Notes: a model not told the origin generated them from the letters alone. 64,000 nucleotides of DNA from Bacteroidota bacterium (GCA_018266775.1 JAFDZS010000013.1:45902-109901); one strand, 5' to 3'. Positions 8,598 to 16,282 are shown, counted from the stretch's first letter. Numbers and translations are program-made.

Positions 8598-9136
8598 ACT
8601 CCTTCTTTTAACAATTGTAATAATTTTTGTTTGGCCCGTATATATTGCGTGCGTGTGGTGGATGTGGCCACCTGCAATATCTCAGCAATTTCCTCATGGT
8701 CGTAGCCTTCCAGCAAATACAATGTCAGCACTGTTCTGTAACCATCGGGCAAAGTCATGATGGCTTTTTTTATCGTTTCCACCTGCATCCGTATTTCGTT
8801 TTCATCCACCACCGTTTCATCTTCCCATTCTGTTACTCCTGTTGCTTCAATATCCACCCAGTTCACTTTTCTTTTTTTCAGCTGGTTAATACTGCGGTTA
8901 ATGCAGATCTGTTTCAGCCAACCGCCAAAACTGGTGCGGTATTCAAATAAATGCAAACTTTTAAATGCCTCGGTAAAACTTTCCTGCAGCACATCTTCTG
9001 CTTCGGTAACATTATTCAGTATCCTCAGGCAGGTATTGAACATAGCCCTTGCATACCGCTGGTACAGTTCCCTGTATCCGGAGGCTTCGCCACGTTTGCA
9101 GCGCTCTACCCATTCATCCTGGTGTGGCAATACCAT
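8594..9136 (-). CDS. RNA polymerase sigma-70 factor, ECF subfamily
   Basis: Contains sigma region 2 (YRELYQRYARAMFNTCLRIL, then EAEDVLQESFTEAFKSLHLF) and region 4 (MTLPDGYRTVLTLYLLEGYDHEEIAEIL, then STTRTQYIRAKQKLLQLL). The frame opens further upstream to 9259, but a TACCTTTG -7 box sits at 9194-9201 on this strand, directly over the second in-frame ATG. I therefore choose the ATG at 9136 (MVLPHQDEW), giving 180 residues, the normal ECF length. It heads the sigma / anti-sigma-like / exported protein operon. Confidence 0.9.
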   Translation of the reverse strand: MVLPHQDEWVERCKRGEASGYRELYQRYARAMFNTCLRILNNVTEAEDVLQESFTEAFKSLHLFEYRTSFGGWLKQICINRSINQLKKRKVNWVDIEATGVTEWEDETVVDENEIRMQVETIKKAIMTLPDGYRTVLTLYLLEGYDHEEIAEILQVATSTTRTQYIRAKQKLLQLLKEGV

Positions 9137-9193
9137 CAGTTCCAAAAAATCAGTTTTAATAATAGAGACAAGAGGTTTTCGGCAATGTTGCAT

Positions 9194-9201
9194 CAAAGGT
9201 A
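9194..9201 (-). promoter_or_regulatory. Probable -7 box of the ECF sigma operon
   Basis: On the minus strand this reads TACCTTTG, a full match to TAnnTTTG. It leaves a leader of about 55 bases before the ATG at 9136 and argues against the longer reading frame. Confidence 0.5.
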
Positions 9202-9213
9202 AAAACTTGCTAT

Positions 9214-9221
9214 TATCTTTG
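9214..9221 (+). promoter_or_regulatory. Candidate -7 box for gcdH
   Basis: TATCTTTG on the plus strand is a full match to TAnnTTTG, back to back with the sigma operon's box. If used for gcdH it would give a 5' leader of roughly 230 bases ending in the G-poor word-repeat tract. A closer, weaker promoter cannot be excluded. Confidence 0.3.
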
Positions 9222-9345
9222 TGAATGGAGACGCGGAATACGCTGACCAGGCTGATCAAAACGGATAAAATCAGTATAAATCTGGAGCATCGGTTTCATC
9301 AGCGTTTCTACCTGCATTTACCGATTGCTGTATAAACAAACACAA

Positions 9346-9456
9346 ACTAAAAACACGAATTGCACAAATTCTACCAATTACACCAATAAACTAGTAAACC
9401 AATTAACTAATCAACCAATAAACTAATTAACTATCACACTAAACTAACAACGATTA
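9346..9456 (+). repeat. G-poor word-repeat leader of gcdH
   Basis: The sequence before the gcdH ATG is almost devoid of G on the mRNA strand and made of variants of ACCAATTAACTAATC. It contains ACACGAATT (9353-9361), ATTACACCAAT (9377-9387) and CCAATTAACTAAT (9399-9411), words also found in the leaders of pntB and pntAB. It should be an unstructured leader. I see no small open reading frame of interest in it. Confidence 0.65.
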
Positions 9457-9457
9457 C

Positions 9458-10642
9458 ATGGCAGCCAAAACAGACAATTTTCAAAGTCCTGATTATTTTA
9501 ATGTAGATGAATTGCTTACCGAAGAACATAAACTGGTCAGGGACAGTGTTCGCAATTATGTAAAAAAAGAAATCTCTCCTATTATTGAAGATTATGCACA
9601 GCGTGCTGAGTTTCCCCAACAGATCGTACAACAAATGGGTGAACTCGGCTGCTTTGGCCCCACCATTCCCGAACAATATGGCGGCGGCGGACTGGATTAC
9701 ATCAGCTATGGTTTGATGATGCAGGAACTGGAACGTGGTGACAGTGGTGTTCGCTCCACCGCCAGTGTGCAGGGCAGCCTGGTAATGTATCCCATCTACC
9801 AATATGGCAGCGAAGCACAGCGTAATAAATTTTTGCCCAAGTTAGCCAGTGGCGAATGGCTGGGTTGTTTTGGTTTAACAGAGCCCAACCACGGCAGCGA
9901 CCCCAGCAGCATGCTTACCAATATTAAAGATGCCGGAGACCATGTAATATTAAATGGCTCTAAAATGTGGATCAGCAATGCGCCTTTTTCACAAGTTGCA
10001 GTGGTTTGGGCAAAAAATGAACAAAACGAAATACAGGGATTGATTGTGGAACGCGGCATGGAAGGTTTTACCACACCCACCACGCATGGCAAATGGAGTC
10101 TTCGTGCAAGCGCCACCGGTGAGCTGGTGTTTGATCATGTTAAAGTACCGAAAGAAAATATTCTGCCCAATGTAAAAGGATTGAAAGGGCCGCTCGGTTG
10201 TTTAACCAAAGCCCGTTATGGTATTGCCTGGGGTGCCATTGGTGCAGCAATGGATTGCTACCATACTGCATTGGAATACAGCAAAGAAAGAATACAATTT
10301 GGTAAGCCCATTGGCGGTTTTCAGTTGCAGCAAAAAAAATTAGCAGAGATGGTTACTGAAATTACCAAAGCTCAATTACTGAACTGGCGTATGGGTGTGT
10401 TAATGAATGAAGGAAAAGTTACCCCGCAACAGGTAAGTATGGCAAAAAGAAATGCCTGCTTCACCGCCACGAATATTTGCCGCGATGCCCGCCAGATGCT
10501 GGGCGGCATGGGTATTACTGGCGAATATCCAGTTATGAGACACATGATGAACCTGGAGAGTGTGATCACTTATGAAGGCACCCATGATATTCATTTGCTG
10601 ATTACCGGTATGGATGTTACCGGGTTTAATGCATTTAAATAA
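9458..10642 (+). CDS. gcdH: Glutaryl-CoA dehydrogenase
   Basis: A 394-residue FAD acyl-CoA dehydrogenase. It oxidises and decarboxylates glutaryl-CoA to crotonyl-CoA in lysine and tryptophan breakdown. The motif GCFGLTEPNHGSDP marks the acyl-CoA dehydrogenase family. GVRSTASVQGSLV with Arg99 matches the glutarate-binding arginine of glutaryl-CoA dehydrogenases. Glu373 in YEGTHDIH is the catalytic base. These specificity residues set it apart from short-chain acyl-CoA dehydrogenases. It lies about 200 bases before 3-hydroxybutyryl-CoA dehydrogenase, separated by REP elements. The 5' leader is the unusual G-poor tract. Confidence 0.93.
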   Translation: MAAKTDNFQSPDYFNVDELLTEEHKLVRDSVRNYVKKEISPIIEDYAQRAEFPQQIVQQMGELGCFGPTIPEQYGGGGLDYISYGLMMQELERGDSGVRSTASVQGSLVMYPIYQYGSEAQRNKFLPKLASGEWLGCFGLTEPNHGSDPSSMLTNIKDAGDHVILNGSKMWISNAPFSQVAVVWAKNEQNEIQGLIVERGMEGFTTPTTHGKWSLRASATGELVFDHVKVPKENILPNVKGLKGPLGCLTKARYGIAWGAIGAAMDCYHTALEYSKERIQFGKPIGGFQLQQKKLAEMVTEITKAQLLNWRMGVLMNEGKVTPQQVSMAKRNACFTATNICRDARQMLGGMGITGEYPVMRHMMNLESVITYEGTHDIHLLITGMDVTGFNAFK

Positions 10643-10643
10643 G

Positions 10644-10825
10644 GCACTGGCCTGAAGGCCAGTGCAACTCAGGCCATTCAATTCAACCTGATGCACATCA
10701 GCCTTTTTATTCTATTTGAAATTTATTTTTGTTTAAGAATGTTTCTGGTGAGTAGCTTCTGGCTTCATGAGTAGCTTCTGGCTTCAGCCAGAAAAAAACA
10801 AAAAATCTTTACCGGGCTTTAGCCC
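10644..10825. repeat. REP-like palindrome cluster between gcdH and hbd
   Basis: Three palindromes fill this 197-base gap. At 10644-10665 arms GCACTGGCC and GGCCAGTGC flank TGAA. At 10776-10793 arms TTCTGGC and GCCAGAA flank TTCA. At 10814-10825 GGGC and GCCC flank TTTA. An 18-base direct duplication beginning GAGTAGCTTCTGG occurs at 10750-10767 and 10769-10786. The loop sequences TGAA/TTCA and TTTA match the element at 463-518, while the stems differ but remain self-complementary. No transposase is present in the window. Confidence 0.72.
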
Positions 10826-10839
10826 ATAAATAATTTATC

Positions 10840-11730
10840 ATGATCAAAAATATAAGCGTTATAGGAGCCGGTACCATGGGTAATGGTATTGCACATGTGT
10901 TTGCACAATATGGATTTAAGGTAAACCTTATTGATGTTAACCCCACACAATTGCAAAGGGCGATGGCTACCATTGGTAAGAATCTTGACAGGCAGGTTGC
11001 CAAAGGCACACTTACTGAAGAACAGAAGAAAGCCACTTTAGACAACATCTCCATTTTACCCGATGTAAGTGAAGGTGTAAAAGATGCAGACCTTGTAGTG
11101 GAAGCTGCCACAGAAAATATTGATTTGAAACTGGAGATATTCCGCCTGATGGATTTAGGAGCGCCGCCACATTGTATTTTGGCAACCAACACGTCATCTA
11201 TCTCCATTACAAAAATTGCAGCCAAAACCAACCGGGCCGATAAAGTGGTGGGCATGCACTTTATGAACCCCGTGCCCGTTATGAAATTAGTGGAAGTGAT
11301 TGATGGTTATGCCACCAGTAAAGAAGTAACCCAAACTATTGTGGAGTTAAGCAAACAACTGGGCAAAATTCCCTGTGTGGTGAATGACTATCCTGGTTTT
11401 ATTGCCAACCGTATTTTAATGCCCATGATCAATGAAGCTATTTACAGTTTGTATGAAGGCGTGGCCGGTGTGGAAGAAATTGATACCGTTATGAAACTGG
11501 GTATGGCACACCCGATGGGGCCGCTGCAGTTAGCCGATTTTATTGGGCTGGATGTTTGCCTGGCCATATTAAAAGTATTGCATGATGGCTTTGGCAACCC
11601 TAAATATGCACCTTGTCCTTTATTGGTAAACATGGTTACCGCAGGTAAACTGGGTGCAAAAAATGGAGAAGGATTTTACATGTATACACCGGGCAGTAAG
11701 GAGTTGGTGGTGAGCAGCCGGTTTAAATAA
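10840..11730 (+). CDS. hbd: 3-hydroxybutyryl-CoA dehydrogenase
   Basis: A 296-residue 3-hydroxyacyl-CoA dehydrogenase, converting 3-hydroxybutyryl-CoA and NAD(P) to acetoacetyl-CoA or the reverse. The Rossmann motif GAGTMG is at residues 9-14, LIDVNP follows at the end of strand two, and the catalytic histidine is His140 in GMHFMNPVPVMKLVEV. The C-terminal domain has the expected GFIANRILMPMINEA helix. It is monofunctional, with no enoyl-CoA hydratase fusion. Together with gcdH it could take crotonyl-CoA (after hydration by an enzyme not in the window) to acetoacetyl-CoA. A toxin-antitoxin-like pair starts 20 bases after its stop. Confidence 0.93.
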   Translation: MIKNISVIGAGTMGNGIAHVFAQYGFKVNLIDVNPTQLQRAMATIGKNLDRQVAKGTLTEEQKKATLDNISILPDVSEGVKDADLVVEAATENIDLKLEIFRLMDLGAPPHCILATNTSSISITKIAAKTNRADKVVGMHFMNPVPVMKLVEVIDGYATSKEVTQTIVELSKQLGKIPCVVNDYPGFIANRILMPMINEAIYSLYEGVAGVEEIDTVMKLGMAHPMGPLQLADFIGLDVCLAILKVLHDGFGNPKYAPCPLLVNMVTAGKLGAKNGEGFYMYTPGSKELVVSSRFK

Positions 11731-11750
11731 TTTGCTGTAATTTTAAATTC

Positions 11751-12050
11751 ATGCCAACAGCCAAACCTTACGATAATCCAAGAATTTTTTGGGATGTGGA
11801 CCATACCCGTCTTGATTATGACAAACGGGCAACGTTTATTATAGAAAGGGTATTTGAAAGAGGCGATGTGGAAGACATCAGACAATGCAGGAGGTTTTAC
11901 GGAGATGAGAGGATACTTCATGTGCTTACTAATACAAAATATCTTCCGGAAATAAAGTTATACCTGGTCAGCGCAATTTTTAGTAAACCCTTAAATGCAT
12001 TTAGATGCTACATATTGAGACAGTTGAACCCGGAACGTTATCCCTATTGA
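11751..12050 (+). CDS. Probable antitoxin-like partner of AbiEii protein
   Basis: A 99-residue basic, mostly helical protein without signal or membrane segments. The N-terminal part (NPRIFWDVDHTRLDYDKRATFIIERVFERG) and RFYGDERILHVL resemble the small proteins encoded upstream of AbiEii-type nucleotidyltransferases in Bacteroidota (DUF6922-type). It overlaps the next gene by 46 bases, consistent with a two-gene module. It lies only 20 bases after hbd, but a TAATTTTA box at 11738-11745, five bases before its ATG, could give it its own promoter. The assignment is from context and recalled family features, not a search. Confidence 0.68.
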   Translation: MPTAKPYDNPRIFWDVDHTRLDYDKRATFIIERVFERGDVEDIRQCRRFYGDERILHVLTNTKYLPEIKLYLVSAIFSKPLNAFRCYILRQLNPERYPY

Positions 12051-12634
12051 AACAATTGATGGAAATTTCTGAGCTGGGAACATTTTCATTAGTTGGCGGT
12101 ACAGCATTATCATTACAGTATGGTCATAGAACTTCTATAGATATCGATCTTTTTTGCAGTGATGGATATGATTATGGTGCCATAGTTGAATCATTGAAAG
12201 AGACATTTGGTAATGACTTCCAGTTTGAAGAAAAACAATCAACCTGGGGTATTTTTTGTTTTATCAGGAATATCAAGGTTGATATTATTAACTACTACCG
12301 CCATCCAAAAATTTCACCAGATATAGTAGCAGACGGAATTAGGATGTATGCAAGTAATGATATAGCAGCAATGAAAGTGCAGGCGATATTGGGCAGGGGG
12401 AGAAAAAAAGATTTTTGGGATATTGCAGAATTACTTTCAGAATACACCGTTAAAGAAATTATTGATTGTTATGAAAAGAAATATCCTTCTCAACATTTAT
12501 TAATATCAATTCCACAAGCACTCACTTATTTCGCTGACGCTGAAGAAAGTGAAGACCCCGTTAGTTTAAAAGGGCAAACCTGGGAATCTGTAAAAAAGAG
12601 CATCGCAGAAAAAGTAAATGAATACCTGAAATAG
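12005..12634 (+). CDS. AbiEii/AbiGii-type nucleotidyltransferase toxin-like protein
   Basis: A 209-residue protein with the nucleotidyltransferase core of the AbiEii/DUF1814 family: GGTALSL at residues 31-37, catalytic aspartates Asp46 and Asp48 in SIDIDLF, a third acidic residue Asp93 in KVDIINYY, Lys124, and the family signature RKKDFWDI at 133-140. AbiEii toxins transfer nucleotides to tRNA or other targets and serve in phage defence or stabilisation. The gene overlaps the putative antitoxin by 46 bases. The length is near the short end for the family but all core motifs are intact, so it is probably functional. Confidence 0.85.
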   Translation: MLHIETVEPGTLSLLKQLMEISELGTFSLVGGTALSLQYGHRTSIDIDLFCSDGYDYGAIVESLKETFGNDFQFEEKQSTWGIFCFIRNIKVDIINYYRHPKISPDIVADGIRMYASNDIAAMKVQAILGRGRKKDFWDIAELLSEYTVKEIIDCYEKKYPSQHLLISIPQALTYFADAEESEDPVSLKGQTWESVKKSIAEKVNEYLK

Positions 12635-12668
12635 TGTGGCCGCATCCGCCCGCAGTACTTACAAAAAC

Positions 12669-13394
12669 TCAAAAAGGAATAGTAATACACAGGCTGCAAC
12701 CGTTGCCGGGGCTGCTTTCCAGCTGCATATCTCCATCAAAGGCGGTTACACGGTTTTTGATATTATTGAAGCCAATACCGTTGCTCTTTTTGCTGGTATC
12801 AAATCCGCGGCCATCGTCTTTAATAACAAAACGGATCACCTGGTATTGAATACATACCGCCACAGATACATTTTCAGCATCGGCATATTTAAGAATATTA
12901 TTGCTTTGCTCCTGTATAATACGGTATACATTCAGTTTCAGTTCATCATCGTATAACAGTTCATCTTCTGCATACATTAAATTACAGGCAATGTTGGTTC
13001 CGGCAAACATGGTATGGCACAACTTTTCCAGCAGTTCTTTCAGGTTAATATTTTGTACCGGCGTAACACTTTTATGTGTCAGCATTCTTATTTCCTGCAT
13101 GGTATCCTCAATCAGTTTTACAGGATAATCCAGCACCTGTTTTAATTCCGGTTTGGTTTTGCAGGCAATCGACAAATATAATTTAGTGCCGGAAAGTAAT
13201 TGGTTGATGTTATCATGCAACTCTGCACCAATATGGCGGCGTTCATTTTCTTTAGCAGTCAATATTGCCCGCAGTATCCTACGTTGCTGCGCCGTTTTAT
13301 GGCTTGCTTCTTTTACAGGTTGCTGCAATGGAACAGTTGCATTCATTGCTGCGTAAGTGGCAATTGCGGAGGGGGCGTTGTTTGGGTTTTTCAT
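12669..13394 (-). CDS. Orphan soluble sensor histidine kinase (HisKA_3 type)
   Basis: A 241-residue kinase with no membrane segment and no recognisable input domain: about 40 residues of unremarkable N-terminus, then ERRHIGAELHDNINQLLSGT with phospho-acceptor His60. The HATPase domain follows with Asn166/Asn167 (IIQEQSNNILKYADAE), DDGRGF at 193-198 and a GIGFNNIKNRV lid. This is the NarX/DesK class, which pairs with NarL-type regulators, but no regulator gene adjoins it. It may sense in the cytosol through a partner protein. It is bordered upstream by a 0.9 kb non-coding stretch. Confidence 0.85.
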   Translation of the reverse strand: MKNPNNAPSAIATYAAMNATVPLQQPVKEASHKTAQQRRILRAILTAKENERRHIGAELHDNINQLLSGTKLYLSIACKTKPELKQVLDYPVKLIEDTMQEIRMLTHKSVTPVQNINLKELLEKLCHTMFAGTNIACNLMYAEDELLYDDELKLNVYRIIQEQSNNILKYADAENVSVAVCIQYQVIRFVIKDDGRGFDTSKKSNGIGFNNIKNRVTAFDGDMQLESSPGNGCSLCITIPF

Positions 13395-14292
13395 ATTTGA
13401 TGTGCTTTTAGATTAATTTGATAAGGAATATTTACAACAGTGTAAAAACAAACGATCAGATATGTTTTGCAAAGGGACGAAGGATATAGTGAAGCAGCCT
13501 GAACTGCACAAAAGGAATAGAAAAAAGGAGTGCAACAACTGATGGATAACACTCCCTGAGTGTTTTGGAATATTGGATTTTACATTTTGGTTTTTTGGAT
13601 ATTGGAAACCTGGATGAATATCATTGGCATTACCCAGGTTGATTTTTAAAGAAAATTGGATTGTACATTTTGGTTTTTTGGATATTGAAGGCCTGGATAA
13701 ATATCACTGGCATTACCCAGATTGATTTTTTAAAGAAAATTGGATTGTACATCTTGGTTTTATGGATATTGGAAACCTGGATGAACACCAATGATATTAC
13801 CCGGCCTGGAATCTGATTACTGTTGATACTTGCGGTAATGCTGCCTTAGTCTGTTTACTGTTTCTGCTGCCGGCATTTTCAGCACAACCAAAAATTTAAA
13901 CTATACGGGGAAAACAATGCTGAACCTGTGATCTTATTTCGTTTGTTTTTGTATACCGTAACGTTTGTTTCACGATGTAAAGTTTTGAATAAACTTCGAA
14001 ATAACAAAGGGTTGCGGCGTCTTGAAGCGGGCCTGTTTAACAAAGACTCATTTTTTTATAATAAACAATCGATTTTGATCATTAAAGAGTGGATTTATTT
14101 TTTTAAAAAATGATGCCATACCAGCTGTTCATCCATTTCAATCGGCTAAAAGCCGCATAACCAGTGGATTTTTGGCTCCTTATGCAATCAATGCTGCCGG
14201 AAATTTCCCCGAACCTCCGGGCTGGGTAAAACATTTACGGGAACGGCAGTACATTATTTCAAAAGATTTCTATTTTTAATAAAAACTACGCC
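13395..14292. other. 898-base non-coding island
   Basis: Between the orphan kinase and the YdeI-like gene I find no convincing gene. The stretch contains the tandem repeat above, a short REP-like palindrome (CGGCT and AGCCG around AAA at 14143-14155), and AT-rich sequence. A 61-codon frame at 13928-14113 has no recognisable features and is probably spurious. A TATTTTTA element at 14271-14278 may be the -7 box of the following gene. Confidence 0.7.
13572..13810. repeat. Three-copy 83-84 bp tandem repeat
   Basis: Copies begin at 13572, 13655 and 13739, each starting ATTGGATT and running through TTGGTTTTTTGGATATTG, a CCTGGAT block and CATTACCC. The third copy is degenerate and ends near 13810. 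The first copy contains the inverted repeat AACCTGG (13607-13613) / CCAGGTT (13634-13640). There are no unique spacers, so this is not a CRISPR. No open reading frame spans the array. Confidence 0.85.
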
Positions 14293-14910
14293 ATGCCTGT
14301 AAAAGAAAAGAAGATTGATGCCTATATCGCAAAATCTGCCGCATTTGCCCAGCCTGTATTAAACCATATCAGGGAGCTGGTACACATGACTTGTCCTGAT
14401 GTGGAGGAAAAAATAAAGTGGGGCTTTCCGCATTTTGATTATAAAGGGCAGATGATGTGCAGCATGGCTGCCTTTAAGCAACACGCTGTATTTGGTTTTT
14501 GGAAAGCAGCACTGATGAAAGATCCTGTGTTGCTGGAAAATGCAAAAGCCGAGTCGTCGATGGGGCATGTGGGCAGGCTCACCTCTTTAAAGGATTTACC
14601 CAGCGATAAAAAAATTATTTCCTGGATCAAAGAAGCGATGGCATTGAATGACCTGGGCATTAAAATGCCGGCAAAGCCTAAATCAACAGAGAAGAAAGAA
14701 ATTGTGGTGCCTGATTATTTTATCAAAGCGCTGAAGAAAAATAAATCGGTATGGCAAATCTTTGAAGCCTTTTCTTACTCGCATAAAAAAGAATATGTGG
14801 AATGGATCACTGAAGCAAAAACTGACGCCACCCGTGAAAAACGTATGGCTTCAGCCATTGAAATGATTGCAGAAGGGAAAAGCCGTAACTGGAAATATAT
14901 GAAGAAGTAA
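14293..14910 (+). CDS. YdeI/OmpD-associated family protein (DUF1801 fold)
   Basis: A 205-residue protein with an N-terminal DUF1801-type domain (PDVEEKIKWGFPHFDYKGQMMCSMAAFKQHAVFGFWK) and a C-terminal YdeI-like helical tail (VPDYFIKALKKNKSVWQIFEAFSYSHKKEYVEWI, then AKTDATREKRM). Family members have been linked to resistance to cationic peptides and bacteriocins in enterobacteria, but the mechanism is unknown. No signal peptide. It is convergent with the YjbR-like gene, two bases apart, with no terminator between. Confidence 0.85.
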   Translation: MPVKEKKIDAYIAKSAAFAQPVLNHIRELVHMTCPDVEEKIKWGFPHFDYKGQMMCSMAAFKQHAVFGFWKAALMKDPVLLENAKAESSMGHVGRLTSLKDLPSDKKIISWIKEAMALNDLGIKMPAKPKSTEKKEIVVPDYFIKALKKNKSVWQIFEAFSYSHKKEYVEWITEAKTDATREKRMASAIEMIAEGKSRNWKYMKK

Positions 14911-14912
14911 TT

Positions 14913-15242
14913 TTATTTTTTCTTGCCTGCCACCAATTGATAAGAATGCTCAATCATTTCTTTAAGTAATTTATTGGGAACGGCACCATCAACGATCACC
15001 GTGTTCCAGTGTTTTTTATTCATGTGGTAACCAGGTATAATGCTGCCGGGATATTCCTCCCGCAATTCTATTGCCCTTTCAGGATTACATTTCACATTAA
15101 ACTGCAATGGCTGGCGGTCTAAACCTGTAAGCAGGAAAATTTTTCCCTTCACTTTAAATACCAACGTATCTTCTCCAAAAGGGAACCCTTCGGCAACATC
15201 CGGTAATTGCAATACATATTCTCTCAGCGTTTCAATATTCAC
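14913..15242 (-). CDS. MmcQ/YjbR-family protein
   Basis: A 109-residue protein of the YjbR/MmcQ family (CyaY-like fold). Signatures include LPDVAEGFPFGEDTLVFKV near the N-terminus, LQFNVKCNPERAIELRE and the C-terminal MNKKHWNTVIVDG. Members are often called DNA-binding, based on the fold, but no function has been established. It lies 10 bases after the Mpo1-like gene on the same strand and is probably cotranscribed with it. Confidence 0.88.
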   Translation of the reverse strand: MNIETLREYVLQLPDVAEGFPFGEDTLVFKVKGKIFLLTGLDRQPLQFNVKCNPERAIELREEYPGSIIPGYHMNKKHWNTVIVDGAVPNKLLKEMIEHSYQLVAGKKK

Positions 15243-15252
15243 TGCAAACAGT

Positions 15253-15597
15253 TTATCCGTTGATAATCTTTTTCGCTTCTTCCAGTTTTTTATTGATCTG
15301 GCCGGTAAGTATATGCCAGAACATTACAAAGTCGCTGCCCAAACTGTATAAAGGATACGTAAAGGTGGCCGGCTTATTTTTTTCAATAAAGAAGTGCCCC
15401 ACCCACGCAAATCCATACCCGCAAACAGGAATCAATGCAAGCATCCACCATTTCTGTAATGCAATTGCTGCAACAAGAATAATGAGTAAACCTGCAGTGC
15501 CAATAAAGTGCAGCGTACGATTGGCAACATCACCATGTTCTGTTAAATAGTAAGGATAAAAACTCCGGAAAGAAGTATATTTTTTTTCAGCAGCCAT
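15253..15597 (-). CDS. Mpo1-like (DUF962) membrane protein
   Basis: A 114-residue membrane protein with two to three hydrophobic helices. It carries the DUF962/Mpo1 signatures: YPYYLTEHGDVANRTLHFIGT with a conserved histidine pair, WVGHFFIEKNKPATF with a third histidine, and YPLYSLGSDFVMFWHIL. The yeast homologue Mpo1 is an iron-dependent dioxygenase for 2-hydroxy fatty acids. The conserved histidines are kept here, so fatty-acid oxidation is plausible but unproven. Confidence 0.85.
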   Translation of the reverse strand: MAAEKKYTSFRSFYPYYLTEHGDVANRTLHFIGTAGLLIILVAAIALQKWWMLALIPVCGYGFAWVGHFFIEKNKPATFTYPLYSLGSDFVMFWHILTGQINKKLEEAKKIING

Positions 15598-15634
15598 AGC
15601 AATAGTCTTTCACTAAAGTTACGGTTTTTGTGTA

Positions 15635-15681
15635 AACAAAGCGGGTGAGTTACCGTTTAAGCGGTGCTCACCCGCTTTGTT
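15635..15681 (-). terminator. Hairpin overlapping the yigZ stop codon
   Basis: A 15-base perfect stem, AACAAAGCGGGTGAG (15635-15649) and its complement (15667-15681), with a 17-base loop. On the minus strand the upstream arm encodes the last codons and stop of the YigZ-like gene, and TTTG with further T residues follows. A terminator built partly from coding sequence is the best reading. Confidence 0.7.
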
Positions 15682-16282
15682 TTACCGTTACATTTTGTAA
15701 ATCGTTCAGCTTATACAACACTTCCTGCCGGCGGTTTTGCGGCACACCTGCAGTGATGAGACAGAACAGCTGCATTTCCTGCGCCAGCACTGTACAATTG
15801 TATTGCTTTAATACCATCATTACTTCATTCATCTGCGTATAATCAAACTCAATACTGTATTTTATTTCTACCTGTTTTTGTACTACCGGCGTTACCTGCA
15901 ATGCCAATGCGGCACTGGTTTTATAAGCATTGATTAAACCCGGCACACCCAGCAAAGTACCGCCCCAGTACCGAACAACAATTACTGCAACGTTGGTGAG
16001 CCCTTTACTGTCTATCTGGCCCAAAATGGGTTTGCCTGCTGAGCCCGATGGTTCACCATCATCGCTGCTGCGGAAATTATTTCCATCGGTACCAATGCGG
16101 TAAGCAAAACAATGATGTACTGCTTTTGGATGTTCCTTCTTCAGTAGTTGTAATTGCAGTTTAAAATCATCTGCTGTTTCAATTGGAAAAGCATAAGCAA
16201 GGAACTTGCTGCCCCTGTCTTTAAACTCAGCCGTGGAATGCTGCAGAATAGTATTATAAAATCCTTGTTCGGTCATGTTCAA
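15668..16282 (-). CDS. yigZ: YigZ/IMPACT family protein
   Basis: A 204-residue protein of the UPF0029/IMPACT family. The N-terminal domain contains RGSKFLAYAFPIE, HHCFAYRIG and the invariant SSDDGEPSGSAGKPIL; the second domain starts with VIVVRYWGGTLLGVPGL. The yeast and mammalian relatives regulate Gcn2; the bacterial role is unknown, with proposals around translation or proteolysis. The first two ATGs (codons 1 and 3) are equally good starts. The terminator hairpin includes its stop codon. Confidence 0.92.
   Translation of the reverse strand: MNMTEQGFYNTILQHSTAEFKDRGSKFLAYAFPIETADDFKLQLQLLKKEHPKAVHHCFAYRIGTDGNNFRSSDDGEPSGSAGKPILGQIDSKGLTNVAVIVVRYWGGTLLGVPGLINAYKTSAALALQVTPVVQKQVEIKYSIEFDYTQMNEVMMVLKQYNCTVLAQEMQLFCLITAGVPQNRRQEVLYKLNDLQNVTVKQSG

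Noticed and set aside
9137..9259. Longer N-terminus of the ECF sigma factor
   Set aside because: A full -7 box for this operon lies within it, and sigma region 2 begins normally after the ATG at 9136.
13572..13810. Regularly spaced repeats suggestive of a CRISPR array
   Set aside because: Units of 83-84 bases follow each other with no unique spacers, and no cas genes are nearby.
13928..14113. A 61-codon open frame in the non-coding island
   Set aside because: No recognisable domain, signal peptide or neighbour link; composition looks like chance reading of AT-rich DNA.
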